DNA of 64,000 nucleotides, taken from Sphingomonas sp. ID1715 (GTDB taxonomy: Bacteria > Pseudomonadota > Alphaproteobacteria > Sphingomonadales > Sphingomonadaceae). A model generated the notes under the pieces. It was not told the origin of the DNA and did no database searches. It saw nothing but the letters and a program-made list of their open reading frames with translations. The DNA lies in NCBI RefSeq assembly GCF_013044515.1, contig NZ_JABEPR010000001.1, positions 124,001 through 188,000 of the forward strand. The letters run 5' to 3'. Positions within the stretch are counted from its first letter, which is position 1. Each line of letters begins with the position of its first letter. The position numbers and the translations under genes are program-made. Shown here piece by piece: positions 8,205-15,234 of this stretch.

Positions 8205-9379
8205 GCGAAGAAGGAGGTGAGCGCGGCCCAGATGCGGCCGAAGAACCCAGCTTTGCCGACATCGCTTTCGGCGACCAGCGGCATAGTCTGGGGCGGCGTG
8301 TCGGGCGTCGACACGACCAGATCGGCTACGTGCTGCCCCTTCCTGATCGGCGCCTTCAACGGCCCGTTATAGACCACCTTCACCTGCACGTTAGACGCCG
8401 CGCCGCCCGGTAACGTCACGGCGAGGTTGCGCGGTGCGATCAGGCCCACCTGGTCCTCGTCGCCCAGTTGCACATCGGCGGTCTCGACCCGCGCGCCCTG
8501 CTTGAAGAGCGGCTTGGCCTGCCAGGCGCGGAACCCCCACTCCATGAAGCGGACCGATTCGGCGATGCGCTGGTTGAAGCTGTCGAGCCCTGAAATGACC
8601 ATCACCAGCCGCCGGCCATTCTGCTCGGCGGAACCGGTAAAACCATAGCCGGCCTCTTCGGTGTGGCCGGTCTTCAGGCCATCGGCGCCCTGCACCCGTC
8701 CGAGCAGCGGGTCGCGATTGGCCTGGGTGATCGGGTCGCCGCCGCCCAGTGTCTTGCCCCAGGTGAACTCGGTGCGGCTGTAATATTTCTTATAGAGCTG
8801 CGGATGGTCGCTAATCGTCGCCGCCGCGAGCTTGGCGAGATCGCGCGCGGTCACCTGCGTGCAGCCTTCGTCCGGCCAGCCATTGGAGTTGCAGAACCGG
8901 CTGCCGCTCATCCCGAGCCGCCGCGCGGCCTGGTTCATGCGTTCGGCGAAGGCCTGTTCGGTGCCGGCAATCCCTTCCGCCAGCACCACCGACGCGTCGT
9001 TGCCCGACAGCACCACGATGCCGTTCAGCAGATTCTCCACCGAGACCTGCTCGTTGGGGCTGAGGAACATCGTCGACCCCGCGGCCGGCCCGTGCCATTT
9101 CTGCCAGGTTTCCGGGCGAACCTGGAAAGTCTGGCCCTCCTTCAGCTCGCCCTTCTTGATCATGTCGAACGCGACATAGACTGTCATCATCTTCGCCATC
9201 GACGCCGGCGGCATACGGCGGTCGGCATCCTTCGCGTAAAGCTCGGCGCCCGAGGACAGGTCGAGCATATAGGCGACCGGCGCGGGCGTCTCGAATGGCG
9301 GCGCGGCGGCGACGGTTGGAGTGGCGAGTGCGACGAGGAAGAGCGAACCGGGCAGATAGGGCTTCATTCGGATACTCAC
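8201..9379 (-). CDS. D-alanyl-D-alanine carboxypeptidase (PBP5/6 type)
   Basis: This low-molecular-weight penicillin-binding protein removes the terminal D-Ala of peptidoglycan stem peptides. The 392-residue product has a signal peptide, the SxxK active site in PPASMAKMM, the SGN motif in LSGNDAS and the KTG motif in GLKTGHTEE, followed by the beta-rich C-terminal domain and a hydrophobic, probably amphipathic, tail for membrane attachment. It follows the lytic transglycosylase gene with a 4-nt overlap. Confidence 0.94.
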   Translation of the reverse strand: MSIRMKPYLPGSLFLVALATPTVAAAPPFETPAPVAYMLDLSSGAELYAKDADRRMPPASMAKMMTVYVAFDMIKKGELKEGQTFQVRPETWQKWHGPAAGSTMFLSPNEQVSVENLLNGIVVLSGNDASVVLAEGIAGTEQAFAERMNQAARRLGMSGSRFCNSNGWPDEGCTQVTARDLAKLAAATISDHPQLYKKYYSRTEFTWGKTLGGGDPITQANRDPLLGRVQGADGLKTGHTEEAGYGFTGSAEQNGRRLVMVISGLDSFNQRIAESVRFMEWGFRAWQAKPLFKQGARVETADVQLGDEDQVGLIAPRNLAVTLPGGAASNVQVKVVYNGPLKAPIRKGQHVADLVVSTPDTPPQTMPLVAESDVGKAGFFGRIWAALTSFFA

Positions 9380-10410
9380 GATGCTTGGGCGACTTCGTCC
9401 GCCAGCAGCCCTACCGAAAGCGCGTAGAAATTGGAGCAGTTATAATCGAGGATCGCGCGGTAATTGCTCGTGAGCAGATAAGCCGTGGCCCCCGGGCCGT
9501 CCGGCTCCAGCAATGTCACCAGTTCGGCATCGCGCAGGCGCGCCCCCCCGGCCTGCACCACCCCCCGCGCGCGCCACTCCGCGACCGTCATCCAGCGGGT
9601 GTGGCGTTCGTGCACACGCGGGCACCGCGGTGACGTGACCTTCCCCGCCACCGAGGTCCGGTCAAGATAAGGCGGGACGCTCGCCGCCACACCCCAGGGC
9701 CGCCCCGGTCGCCAGCCGGCGCTGACGAAGTAATTGGCGATGGAAGCAAGCGCGTCGGCCTCCGACGTCCAGATGTCGACGCGGCCGTCGGCATCGCCGT
9801 CCCGAGCCAGGCGGAGATAGATGCTGGGCAGGAACTGCGGATAGCCGGTCGCGCCCGCCCAGCTGCCCTTCAGCCGATCGCGCGGCACGCCGCGGTCCAT
9901 CATCTTGAAGGTCGCGATCAGTTCCTTGGTGAACAGCTCGCGGCGTCGGCCTTCATAGGCCAGGCTGGCGAGCGAGCGCGGCAGGTCGAAGTCGCCGGTA
10001 TAGGAGCCGTAATTGGTCTCATGGCCCCAAATGGCGACCATGATTTCCTCCGGCACGCCGGTCTGCGCCTCGACGCGCGACAGCAGCGGCCGCAGCGCCT
10101 GGTATTTGGCCCGGCCACGATCGATGCGCGCGCGGTCGACATGCTTGACGCGATAGGGTGCAAAGGCCGGGATCGAGGCGGAAGGCGGCGCGGCGGGGTT
10201 GCCGCCCGGCTGCGCGCGGTCGAGCTCCACCACCCGCGGGTTGAGGCTTAGGGTCGGCAGCACCTGGTCCAGGGTCCGTGCACTCACGCCCTCGCGCAGT
10301 GCCTGCTGGCGCACCTGCTCCAGAAAGGCCTGAAACCCCGTTTCGTCCTGAGCCGCGACGGGTGCTCCTACACCGAGCAACATCGCGGCGGCGGCAATCA
10401 ACTTACGCAT
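9376..10410 (-). CDS. Lytic murein transglycosylase, MltB family
   Basis: The enzyme cleaves the MurNAc-GlcNAc bond with formation of anhydro-MurNAc. The 344-residue protein has an N-terminal signal peptide ending near VAAQ and the SLT family 3 (MltB) catalytic region with the glutamate in IWGHETNYGSY, then GATGYPQFLPS. No lipobox cysteine is visible, so it is probably a soluble periplasmic form. It is the first gene of the minus-strand run to 2878. Its upstream region (10411-10511) also precedes the divergent tRNA-Ser. Confidence 0.92.
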   Translation of the reverse strand: MRKLIAAAAMLLGVGAPVAAQDETGFQAFLEQVRQQALREGVSARTLDQVLPTLSLNPRVVELDRAQPGGNPAAPPSASIPAFAPYRVKHVDRARIDRGRAKYQALRPLLSRVEAQTGVPEEIMVAIWGHETNYGSYTGDFDLPRSLASLAYEGRRRELFTKELIATFKMMDRGVPRDRLKGSWAGATGYPQFLPSIYLRLARDGDADGRVDIWTSEADALASIANYFVSAGWRPGRPWGVAASVPPYLDRTSVAGKVTSPRCPRVHERHTRWMTVAEWRARGVVQAGGARLRDAELVTLLEPDGPGATAYLLTSNYRAILDYNCSNFYALSVGLLADEVAQAS

Positions 10411-10511
10411 GCCGGCACCTCTTCCCGCTTTTGCAAGACTGCCACAAGCCCGCGCCTCGAGAACAGAGTTTTCTTGCGTCCCGTTCCCGAAGCGATAAGC
10501 GCTTGGCGGCC

Positions 10512-10601
10512 GGACAGGTGGCCGAGTGGTTTAAGGCAGCGGTCTTGAAAACCGCCGTGGGTGCAAGTCCACCGTGGGTTCGAATCCCACCCTGTCCGCC
10601 A
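10512..10601 (+). tRNA. tRNA-Ser (anticodon UGA)
   Basis: The 90-nt cloverleaf has a GGACAGG acceptor arm paired with CCTGTCC, a discriminator G and an encoded CCA at 10599-10601. The anticodon loop CTTGAAA lies between GCGGT and ACCGC, placing the anticodon TGA at 10546-10548. A long variable arm (GTGGGTGCAAGTCCAC) marks it as class II. The T arm reads GTGGGTTCGAATCCCAC. Confidence 0.97.
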
Positions 10602-10689
10602 TGCTCCCTTGCGAATTGCACGGAACGTGAGTCAGCGCGCGCCCGTTCTGCTCTCCGGCCGTGTAGGGCCGATTTCCAGGAGAGCATCG

Positions 10690-11229
10690 ATGAACAACAC
10701 CGTCGTGTCCGCTGTGTTCGACAGCTATGACGAGGCCGAACGCGCCCTTTCCGAGTTGCGCCGAGCGGGGGTGCGCGAGAGCGCAGTGTCCGTCATCGCG
10801 CAGCGCGACGGCAAGACGACCGAGACCAGCGACGGGCATACGACCGAACATGATGGGCATGGCAGCATCATTCGCGGGCTGATCGGTGGCGGCGCACTTG
10901 GCGCCGGCCTCGGCGTCGCGGCGCTTGCGATTCCGGGTGTCGGCCCCTTGGCGGCAGCCGGCGCGATTGCCGCTTCGGCCGTGCCGGAAGCGATCGGCAT
11001 CGGCGCCGTCATCGGCGCGGCGGCTGGCAGCCTCAACGAAGCGCTCCACAAGCATGGCGTCAGCCATGAAGACGCCAATTACTATGGCGAGCGGATCAAG
11101 CAGGGCGGCATCTTCGTCTCGGTCGATCCGAGCGACGCGGGCATCACGCGCGATGCCGCGGAAGATATTCTCTATCGCCATGGCGGGCACAGCTCGACTC
11201 GCGCACGCGCCACCACGAGCGCTTACTGA
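10690..11229 (+). CDS. Glycine-rich membrane-associated stress-type protein (GSP17M-like)
   Basis: The 179-residue product begins with a ferredoxin-like segment (VSAVFDSYDEAERALSELR) as in general stress protein 17M, then has a Gly/Ala-rich hydrophobic core (about 60-120) resembling glycine-zipper membrane insertions, and a polar C-terminal part. Function is unknown; homologous proteins are often linked to stress. It has an AGGAG site 7 nt before the ATG. It lies alone between tRNA-Ser and a strong two-way terminator. Confidence 0.75.
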   Translation: MNNTVVSAVFDSYDEAERALSELRRAGVRESAVSVIAQRDGKTTETSDGHTTEHDGHGSIIRGLIGGGALGAGLGVAALAIPGVGPLAAAGAIAASAVPEAIGIGAVIGAAAGSLNEALHKHGVSHEDANYYGERIKQGGIFVSVDPSDAGITRDAAEDILYRHGGHSSTRARATTSAY

Positions 11230-11235
11230 TGATGA

Positions 11236-11267
11236 AAGCGGGGCGCCTCCGGAGAGGCGCCCCGCTT
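11236..11267. terminator. Bidirectional hairpin terminator
   Basis: A perfect 14-bp stem (11236-11249 with 11254-11267) closes a CGGA tetraloop between two convergent genes. Adenines before and thymines after the stem are few, so it may work as a hairpin with limited U-tract in both directions. Its right end abuts the stop codon of the M48 protease gene. Confidence 0.85.
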
Positions 11268-12715
11268 CACCGATCGGCCCAGCTGACGATCTTCACGCGC
11301 TGGCCGGGCCGCAGCCGGTCACCTCGAGAGAGCCCGTTCAGCAGCTGGAACAGCTCGCGAGGATGAGCATCGGCCATCCGCCCCGCTAGCGTGTCGATTG
11401 TATCACCCATCGCCACGATAACCGTTCGGATCACGCGCGGGCGCAAGCGCGCCACTTCGTCGGAAGAGAGGCGACGGAAGGAACGGAAAAGCTCCGCCAC
11501 CCGGTCGAGGCTCGGCTCGGTCGGGGGCGAAAGGATCGCGAAATGATAGGCCTGACCATCGCCGCCCTCATAGGCGGCGATGCTGATCGGAACGGTCCCC
11601 TGCCGCGATGCTACCGAAAGCTGCACGAAAATGGCGGGAAGTCCGTTCACCAGCGCCTGCGAGACCTGGGCTTGCGCCTCCCCCTGCCCGACAATCTGCC
11701 GGACCAGCGCCTCGGCGTAACGGTCGAGCCGCCCATCGGGCATGGCCCCGCCGCCGAACTCCCCGCGCAGGCCGCGCGGGCCGGTAAGCATGATCGCCTG
11801 CGGACTGTTGGTCAGCGTGAACCCCGGCGGTGCCGTAAAGGCGATGCGCATGAGCGGATGCACGAAGCTGCGGCCGAGGACGAAGCCCTGCTCCGGGTCA
11901 TCGGCATAGAGCAGGCCGTCCACTTCCGCGAGATAGGCTGCCTCGTTTTCCGGTAAGGTGTCGGGATTGGGCTCGATCTTGCGGGCCAAGCCCTGCGCGC
12001 GCGCGATGCGGTTCTCGGTCAGCGGATGGCTGCTCGCCCATTCGGGAATGGCGCTCGCCTGGTCGCGCCCGCTGGTCGCGGTCAGAAACTGTTCCTGCCG
12101 GCCAAGCGCCGCCAGCATGTCCGGCGCGGCGTGGGGATCATAGCCTGCCGCTTCCAGATAGCGGATGCCGAGCGCGTCGGAGTCGTATTCCTGCGCGCGG
12201 GAGTAGCGCAGCGTGAAATATTGCGCCGCCTGGCTGGCGAGCCTGGTCAGCTGTTCCGACCCGGTCAGGCTGACCGCGATGACGCCAATGGTCCGCCAGA
12301 TCGACCGTTGCTCCTGCCGCCGCGAATGGGCCCCGACGATATGGCCGACTTCATGGCCCAATACGGAGGCGAGTTCCGCCTCGCTGGTCACGATCGCGAA
12401 CAGGCCCCGCGTGACATAGATGTAGCAGCCGGGAACAGCGAATGCATTGACGACGTCGGTGTTGACCAGCGTGAAGGTGCACTGCCCTTGCAGGCCGGCA
12501 GCGGTCGCCATCTTCTCGCCCAGAGCCGCCACATAGCGCGCTTCTTCGCCCGCATAGGCACCGCCGAACTCCGCAAGCAGCCGGGGATGCTGCTCGGCGC
12601 CATAGACGCGGTCTTCCTCCGACACTCTCGCCACAGGCTCGGGGCCGCCGCCACAGGAGCCGAGCAAGAGCGAGGCAGTGACGAGGCTTGCGAGGGGGCG
12701 AAGGATGCGCGGCAT
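11267..12715 (-). CDS. M48 family zinc metalloprotease lipoprotein with LysM-like end
   Basis: The 482-residue protein begins with a lipoprotein signal (LLLGSCGG, lipidated Cys about residue 21). The M48 peptidase domain has the zinc motif LGHEVGHIVGAHS and a downstream EYDSDALG glutamate region. This matches the BepA/LoiP group of periplasmic proteases that monitor outer-membrane proteins. The last 45 residues (GDTIDTLAGRM...LRPGQRVKIV) resemble a LysM-type peptidoglycan-binding unit, which would tether it to the wall (inference). Confidence 0.9.
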   Translation of the reverse strand: MPRILRPLASLVTASLLLGSCGGGPEPVARVSEEDRVYGAEQHPRLLAEFGGAYAGEEARYVAALGEKMATAAGLQGQCTFTLVNTDVVNAFAVPGCYIYVTRGLFAIVTSEAELASVLGHEVGHIVGAHSRRQEQRSIWRTIGVIAVSLTGSEQLTRLASQAAQYFTLRYSRAQEYDSDALGIRYLEAAGYDPHAAPDMLAALGRQEQFLTATSGRDQASAIPEWASSHPLTENRIARAQGLARKIEPNPDTLPENEAAYLAEVDGLLYADDPEQGFVLGRSFVHPLMRIAFTAPPGFTLTNSPQAIMLTGPRGLRGEFGGGAMPDGRLDRYAEALVRQIVGQGEAQAQVSQALVNGLPAIFVQLSVASRQGTVPISIAAYEGGDGQAYHFAILSPPTEPSLDRVAELFRSFRRLSSDEVARLRPRVIRTVIVAMGDTIDTLAGRMADAHPRELFQLLNGLSRGDRLRPGQRVKIVSWADR

Positions 12716-12760
12716 GACGGCTCAACCGGATATGCAGGCGAAAGGTCCCGCAGCAAGACC

Positions 12761-13219
12761 TCAGCTAGTCGCGCGCGCCGCGACGTGAGGCACATTCTCG
12801 CCGGCCTTGCGCGCCAACTCGTCCGAATGAGCGAAGGGGTCGGAGTTGCCGTGTGTCCGGGCGTAGAGTTCATCGAGCTGCTCGATCAGGCGCCCGCCTT
12901 CCTTGCCGCCGGTGATGCGGATCAGCGCGTCGATTTTGGCTTCCATCCGGTCGTCATTCTCCTTGGATGAGGGCGAGCCGATGTAGAGGAAGTAGGCGAG
13001 GCCAACGACCTGCCAGAGCAGCTGCAGGAATTCGGATTGCCAGTTCTCGAACACGTCGCGCGCCCATTCGGTCAGGAATGCCGAATATTCAGGCGTCTGG
13101 CCGTGGTCGGTCGCAGTGTCCTGAAAGGCAAGCCAGCCGAAATGCAGGTGCAGGACCATCGACACGGCGAAAAAGGCCAAGGTCAGCCACGCATAGCCGT
13201 ATCGCTTGAAGAACCCCAT
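12761..13219 (-). CDS. Conserved membrane protein of unknown function (DUF6766-like)
   Basis: The protein has an N-terminal transmembrane helix (about residues 7-27 of this version), a WLAFQDT soluble segment, a second hydrophobic stretch (FLQLLWQVVGLAYFLYIG) and a polar tail with a charged helix. It resembles the DUF6766 family by layout, without known function. In-frame starts also exist at 13225 and 13237. The start at 13219 is chosen because GGCGGAG lies 6 nt upstream and a membrane helix follows directly. Confidence 0.65.
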   Translation of the reverse strand: MGFFKRYGYAWLTLAFFAVSMVLHLHFGWLAFQDTATDHGQTPEYSAFLTEWARDVFENWQSEFLQLLWQVVGLAYFLYIGSPSSKENDDRMEAKIDALIRITGGKEGGRLIEQLDELYARTHGNSDPFAHSDELARKAGENVPHVAARATS

Positions 13220-13343
13220 GCGCATCTCCGCCTCCATTGTTCCGCATCGGGAACGACGTGACTTGGGTGAGGTTCCGTTTGCGCGGCGGTGGACAGGCTC
13301 GCTCCCGGGATCATATGCTGCTCGTCGGAGAGGGAGCGAGCCG

Positions 13344-13631
13344 ATGGGCTATGTCGAGGATAAAAGGCTGCACGACCTGATCGATCTTGTCGGGATGCGC
13401 GCGCAGGCGACGTCCGTCGGACTGGTACAGCTGGCGATCGAGCTGAACCGTGCCGGCGTGCTGGACGATGCCGCCGTGGACCGGATCAAGGACGCGATCG
13501 CCAAGGAAATCTGCCTGAACCGGCCCAAATCTGTCCCGCAGGAGCATTTCAGCGCCAATCTCCGCGCACGGCTCGATCGGTTGTTCGCGGGCGAGGAGCC
13601 GGTCGGCGACGCACGCGTACTTCAGGACTGA
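13344..13631 (+). CDS. Small conserved alpha-helical protein, unknown function
   Basis: The 95-residue acidic and basic helical protein (MGYVEDKRLHDLIDLVGMRA...) has no recognisable domain and no signal or membrane segment. The ATG at 13344 follows GGAGAGGGAGCGAG, a strong ribosome binding site; a longer frame from 13206 lacks one and overlaps the neighbouring gene. It ends 10 nt inside the convergent gene's 3' end. Confidence 0.65.
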   Translation: MGYVEDKRLHDLIDLVGMRAQATSVGLVQLAIELNRAGVLDDAAVDRIKDAIAKEICLNRPKSVPQEHFSANLRARLDRLFAGEEPVGDARVLQD

Positions 13632-14800
13632 CGTCGGGTCAGCCGCTGCAGCGCGAGCAGTGAAGCGAAGGCGACCGCCGCTTGCACGGCGAGCCCACCG
13701 ACCCACCACCCCGCAAGGCCGAAGGGCAGCATCAGCCAAATGAGCAGGTCCGTCTCGGCCAGCCAGAGCGGCCTCGGAGCCGCCTTGCCGACCCAACGCT
13801 CATGTTCAAAGGCTGCGCTCACGAGGCCGAGGGTCATGATCGAGAGCGCGATCGATCCCCAGCCATAGTCTCGCAAGTTCCAACCGAGCGCGAGCTGGGC
13901 CGCGGCAGCGGCGGCCAGGCGCAGCTGGCCGGCGCGATGCTGGTCCCGACGCAACCGCAGGCTCAACGCCCCTAAATGGCGGCCAAGCGAGTCGAGCGGA
14001 CCTGAAAACAGTGCGGCTAGAAGCGCCGGCCAGCGCCAGCCTGAGAGCAGCAGCAGCGCGCTTAGCCCCAGCAGCCCCGCCGAACCGGTGCGCAGCCAGG
14101 CGGGATCGATCATTGCGTGCATCGCCTTGGGGGCGAGCAGGCGCGCGACCGGCTCGAACAGATAGCGGTCGAGCAGGCCAGTCGGCCGGCGCGCTGCGCC
14201 GCGGCTGATCGCCTGTTCGACGAGCTGCGCCGCCGCAGGGTCGTCTACCCGCGCCAGGATCGCGACGCCCTCCACCGGAACCCGCGACGCCCCCGACTGG
14301 ACGGCGTTGCGTAGCAGAGTCGACTGTAGCTCCCACTCGCCCAGCATGCGCGCGGTTCGGCGCACCAGTTCGCCGTCGGCGAGCAGCAGCCCCGCCCAGC
14401 GTGCATTCGCGTCGATCAGTTCCCAGCCGCGGGTGTCGGCGGCATCGGCGAGTACCAGGACAGCGGGCGCGGGCGTGGCGAGGATCCGCTCGATGGCGGC
14501 AAGGTCGCTGACCACGCCATCGGCCAGTAGCAGGATCCGCTCGTCGGTCTGTACCCGCTGCGCGACATCGTCGACCTGTCGCACCACCTCGATCGCCAGG
14601 CCGTCGGCGCGCAGCCGTGCGACCGCCTGGGCCAGCATGGGGCTCAGCCGCTCGGCGATGACTATGATACGCGCGGCGCCCGCCTCCGCGATCAGCCGCG
14701 CCTGATGCTCCATGACGGTCTGGCCGGCCACGGGCAGCTCCGCGCGCAGGCAAGCGCCATCGGCGGCTTCCTCGCCCGCGACGATCAACCCGGTCAGCAT
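13622..14800 (-). CDS. Fusion of nucleotidyltransferase-like and degenerate CDP-alcohol phosphatidyltransferase-like domains
   Basis: The 392-residue protein starts with a Rossmann-type NTP-transferase-like region (about 1-185; ELPVAGQTVMEHQARLI, ERILLLADGV) and ends with several membrane helices arranged like a CDP-alcohol phosphatidyltransferase. The architecture recalls bifunctional inositol-phosphate cytidylyltransferase/DIPP synthases. The family motif DxxDGxxAR-x8-GxxxDxxxD is not preserved: the matching region reads LDSLGRHLGALS, with at most one of the four aspartates. It is therefore probably not an active phosphotransferase, or uses another chemistry. Function unknown. Confidence 0.65.
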   Translation of the reverse strand: MLTGLIVAGEEAADGACLRAELPVAGQTVMEHQARLIAEAGAARIIVIAERLSPMLAQAVARLRADGLAIEVVRQVDDVAQRVQTDERILLLADGVVSDLAAIERILATPAPAVLVLADAADTRGWELIDANARWAGLLLADGELVRRTARMLGEWELQSTLLRNAVQSGASRVPVEGVAILARVDDPAAAQLVEQAISRGAARRPTGLLDRYLFEPVARLLAPKAMHAMIDPAWLRTGSAGLLGLSALLLLSGWRWPALLAALFSGPLDSLGRHLGALSLRLRRDQHRAGQLRLAAAAAAQLALGWNLRDYGWGSIALSIMTLGLVSAAFEHERWVGKAAPRPLWLAETDLLIWLMLPFGLAGWWVGGLAVQAAVAFASLLALQRLTRRQS

Positions 14801-14857
14801 GATGGCCCCCGCATGGAGCCTGCGCTTAGGCCCTAATCGGCCGGCGCAAAAGCGGGA

Positions 14858-15151
14858 TCAGAGCGCGACGGCGGCGACGCTGCCCTGCAACTCCACCAGC
14901 AGCCGGGAGTTGCGTGCCGAAGCGGCGGCGCGGCCGGCCTGCTCCATGAGGCTGGTTGCGCCAAAGCTTGCCGCAAGTCCCTTCAGCCGCAGCGCCGCGT
15001 CGCGCCACTCATCGTCCGACGCCGCTTCGGCCATCGCCCGGCAATGACGCTCGGCGCTTTCGATGAACGCGCCGCGCAGTTCCAGGACAAGGCTCTGATC
15101 GTCGCCAAAGGCGGCCGCGAGCGTGGTGTTGAGGGCTTGCTCGAAGGACAT
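14858..15151 (-). CDS. Hpt-like domain protein lacking the phospho-acceptor histidine
   Basis: The 97-residue all-helical protein aligns by pattern with histidine phosphotransfer domains: the ALRLKGLAASFGATSLM segment matches the usual AHxLKGxxxxxGA motif, with leucine at the histidine position. Without the histidine it cannot pass phosphate and might act as a decoy or scaffold (inference). It is divergent from the membrane coiled-coil gene at 15235, with 83 nt between the starts, so the two may share a control region. Confidence 0.65.
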   Translation of the reverse strand: MSFEQALNTTLAAAFGDDQSLVLELRGAFIESAERHCRAMAEAASDDEWRDAALRLKGLAASFGATSLMEQAGRAAASARNSRLLVELQGSVAAVAL

Positions 15152-15234
15152 GGCGCCTGCTTATCCCCGAAATCCTTAAGGCCCGGTAACCTCCCGCTTG
15201 TTCTCAGGCCCTCAAAAGCTGTTATGCTCCGGCC

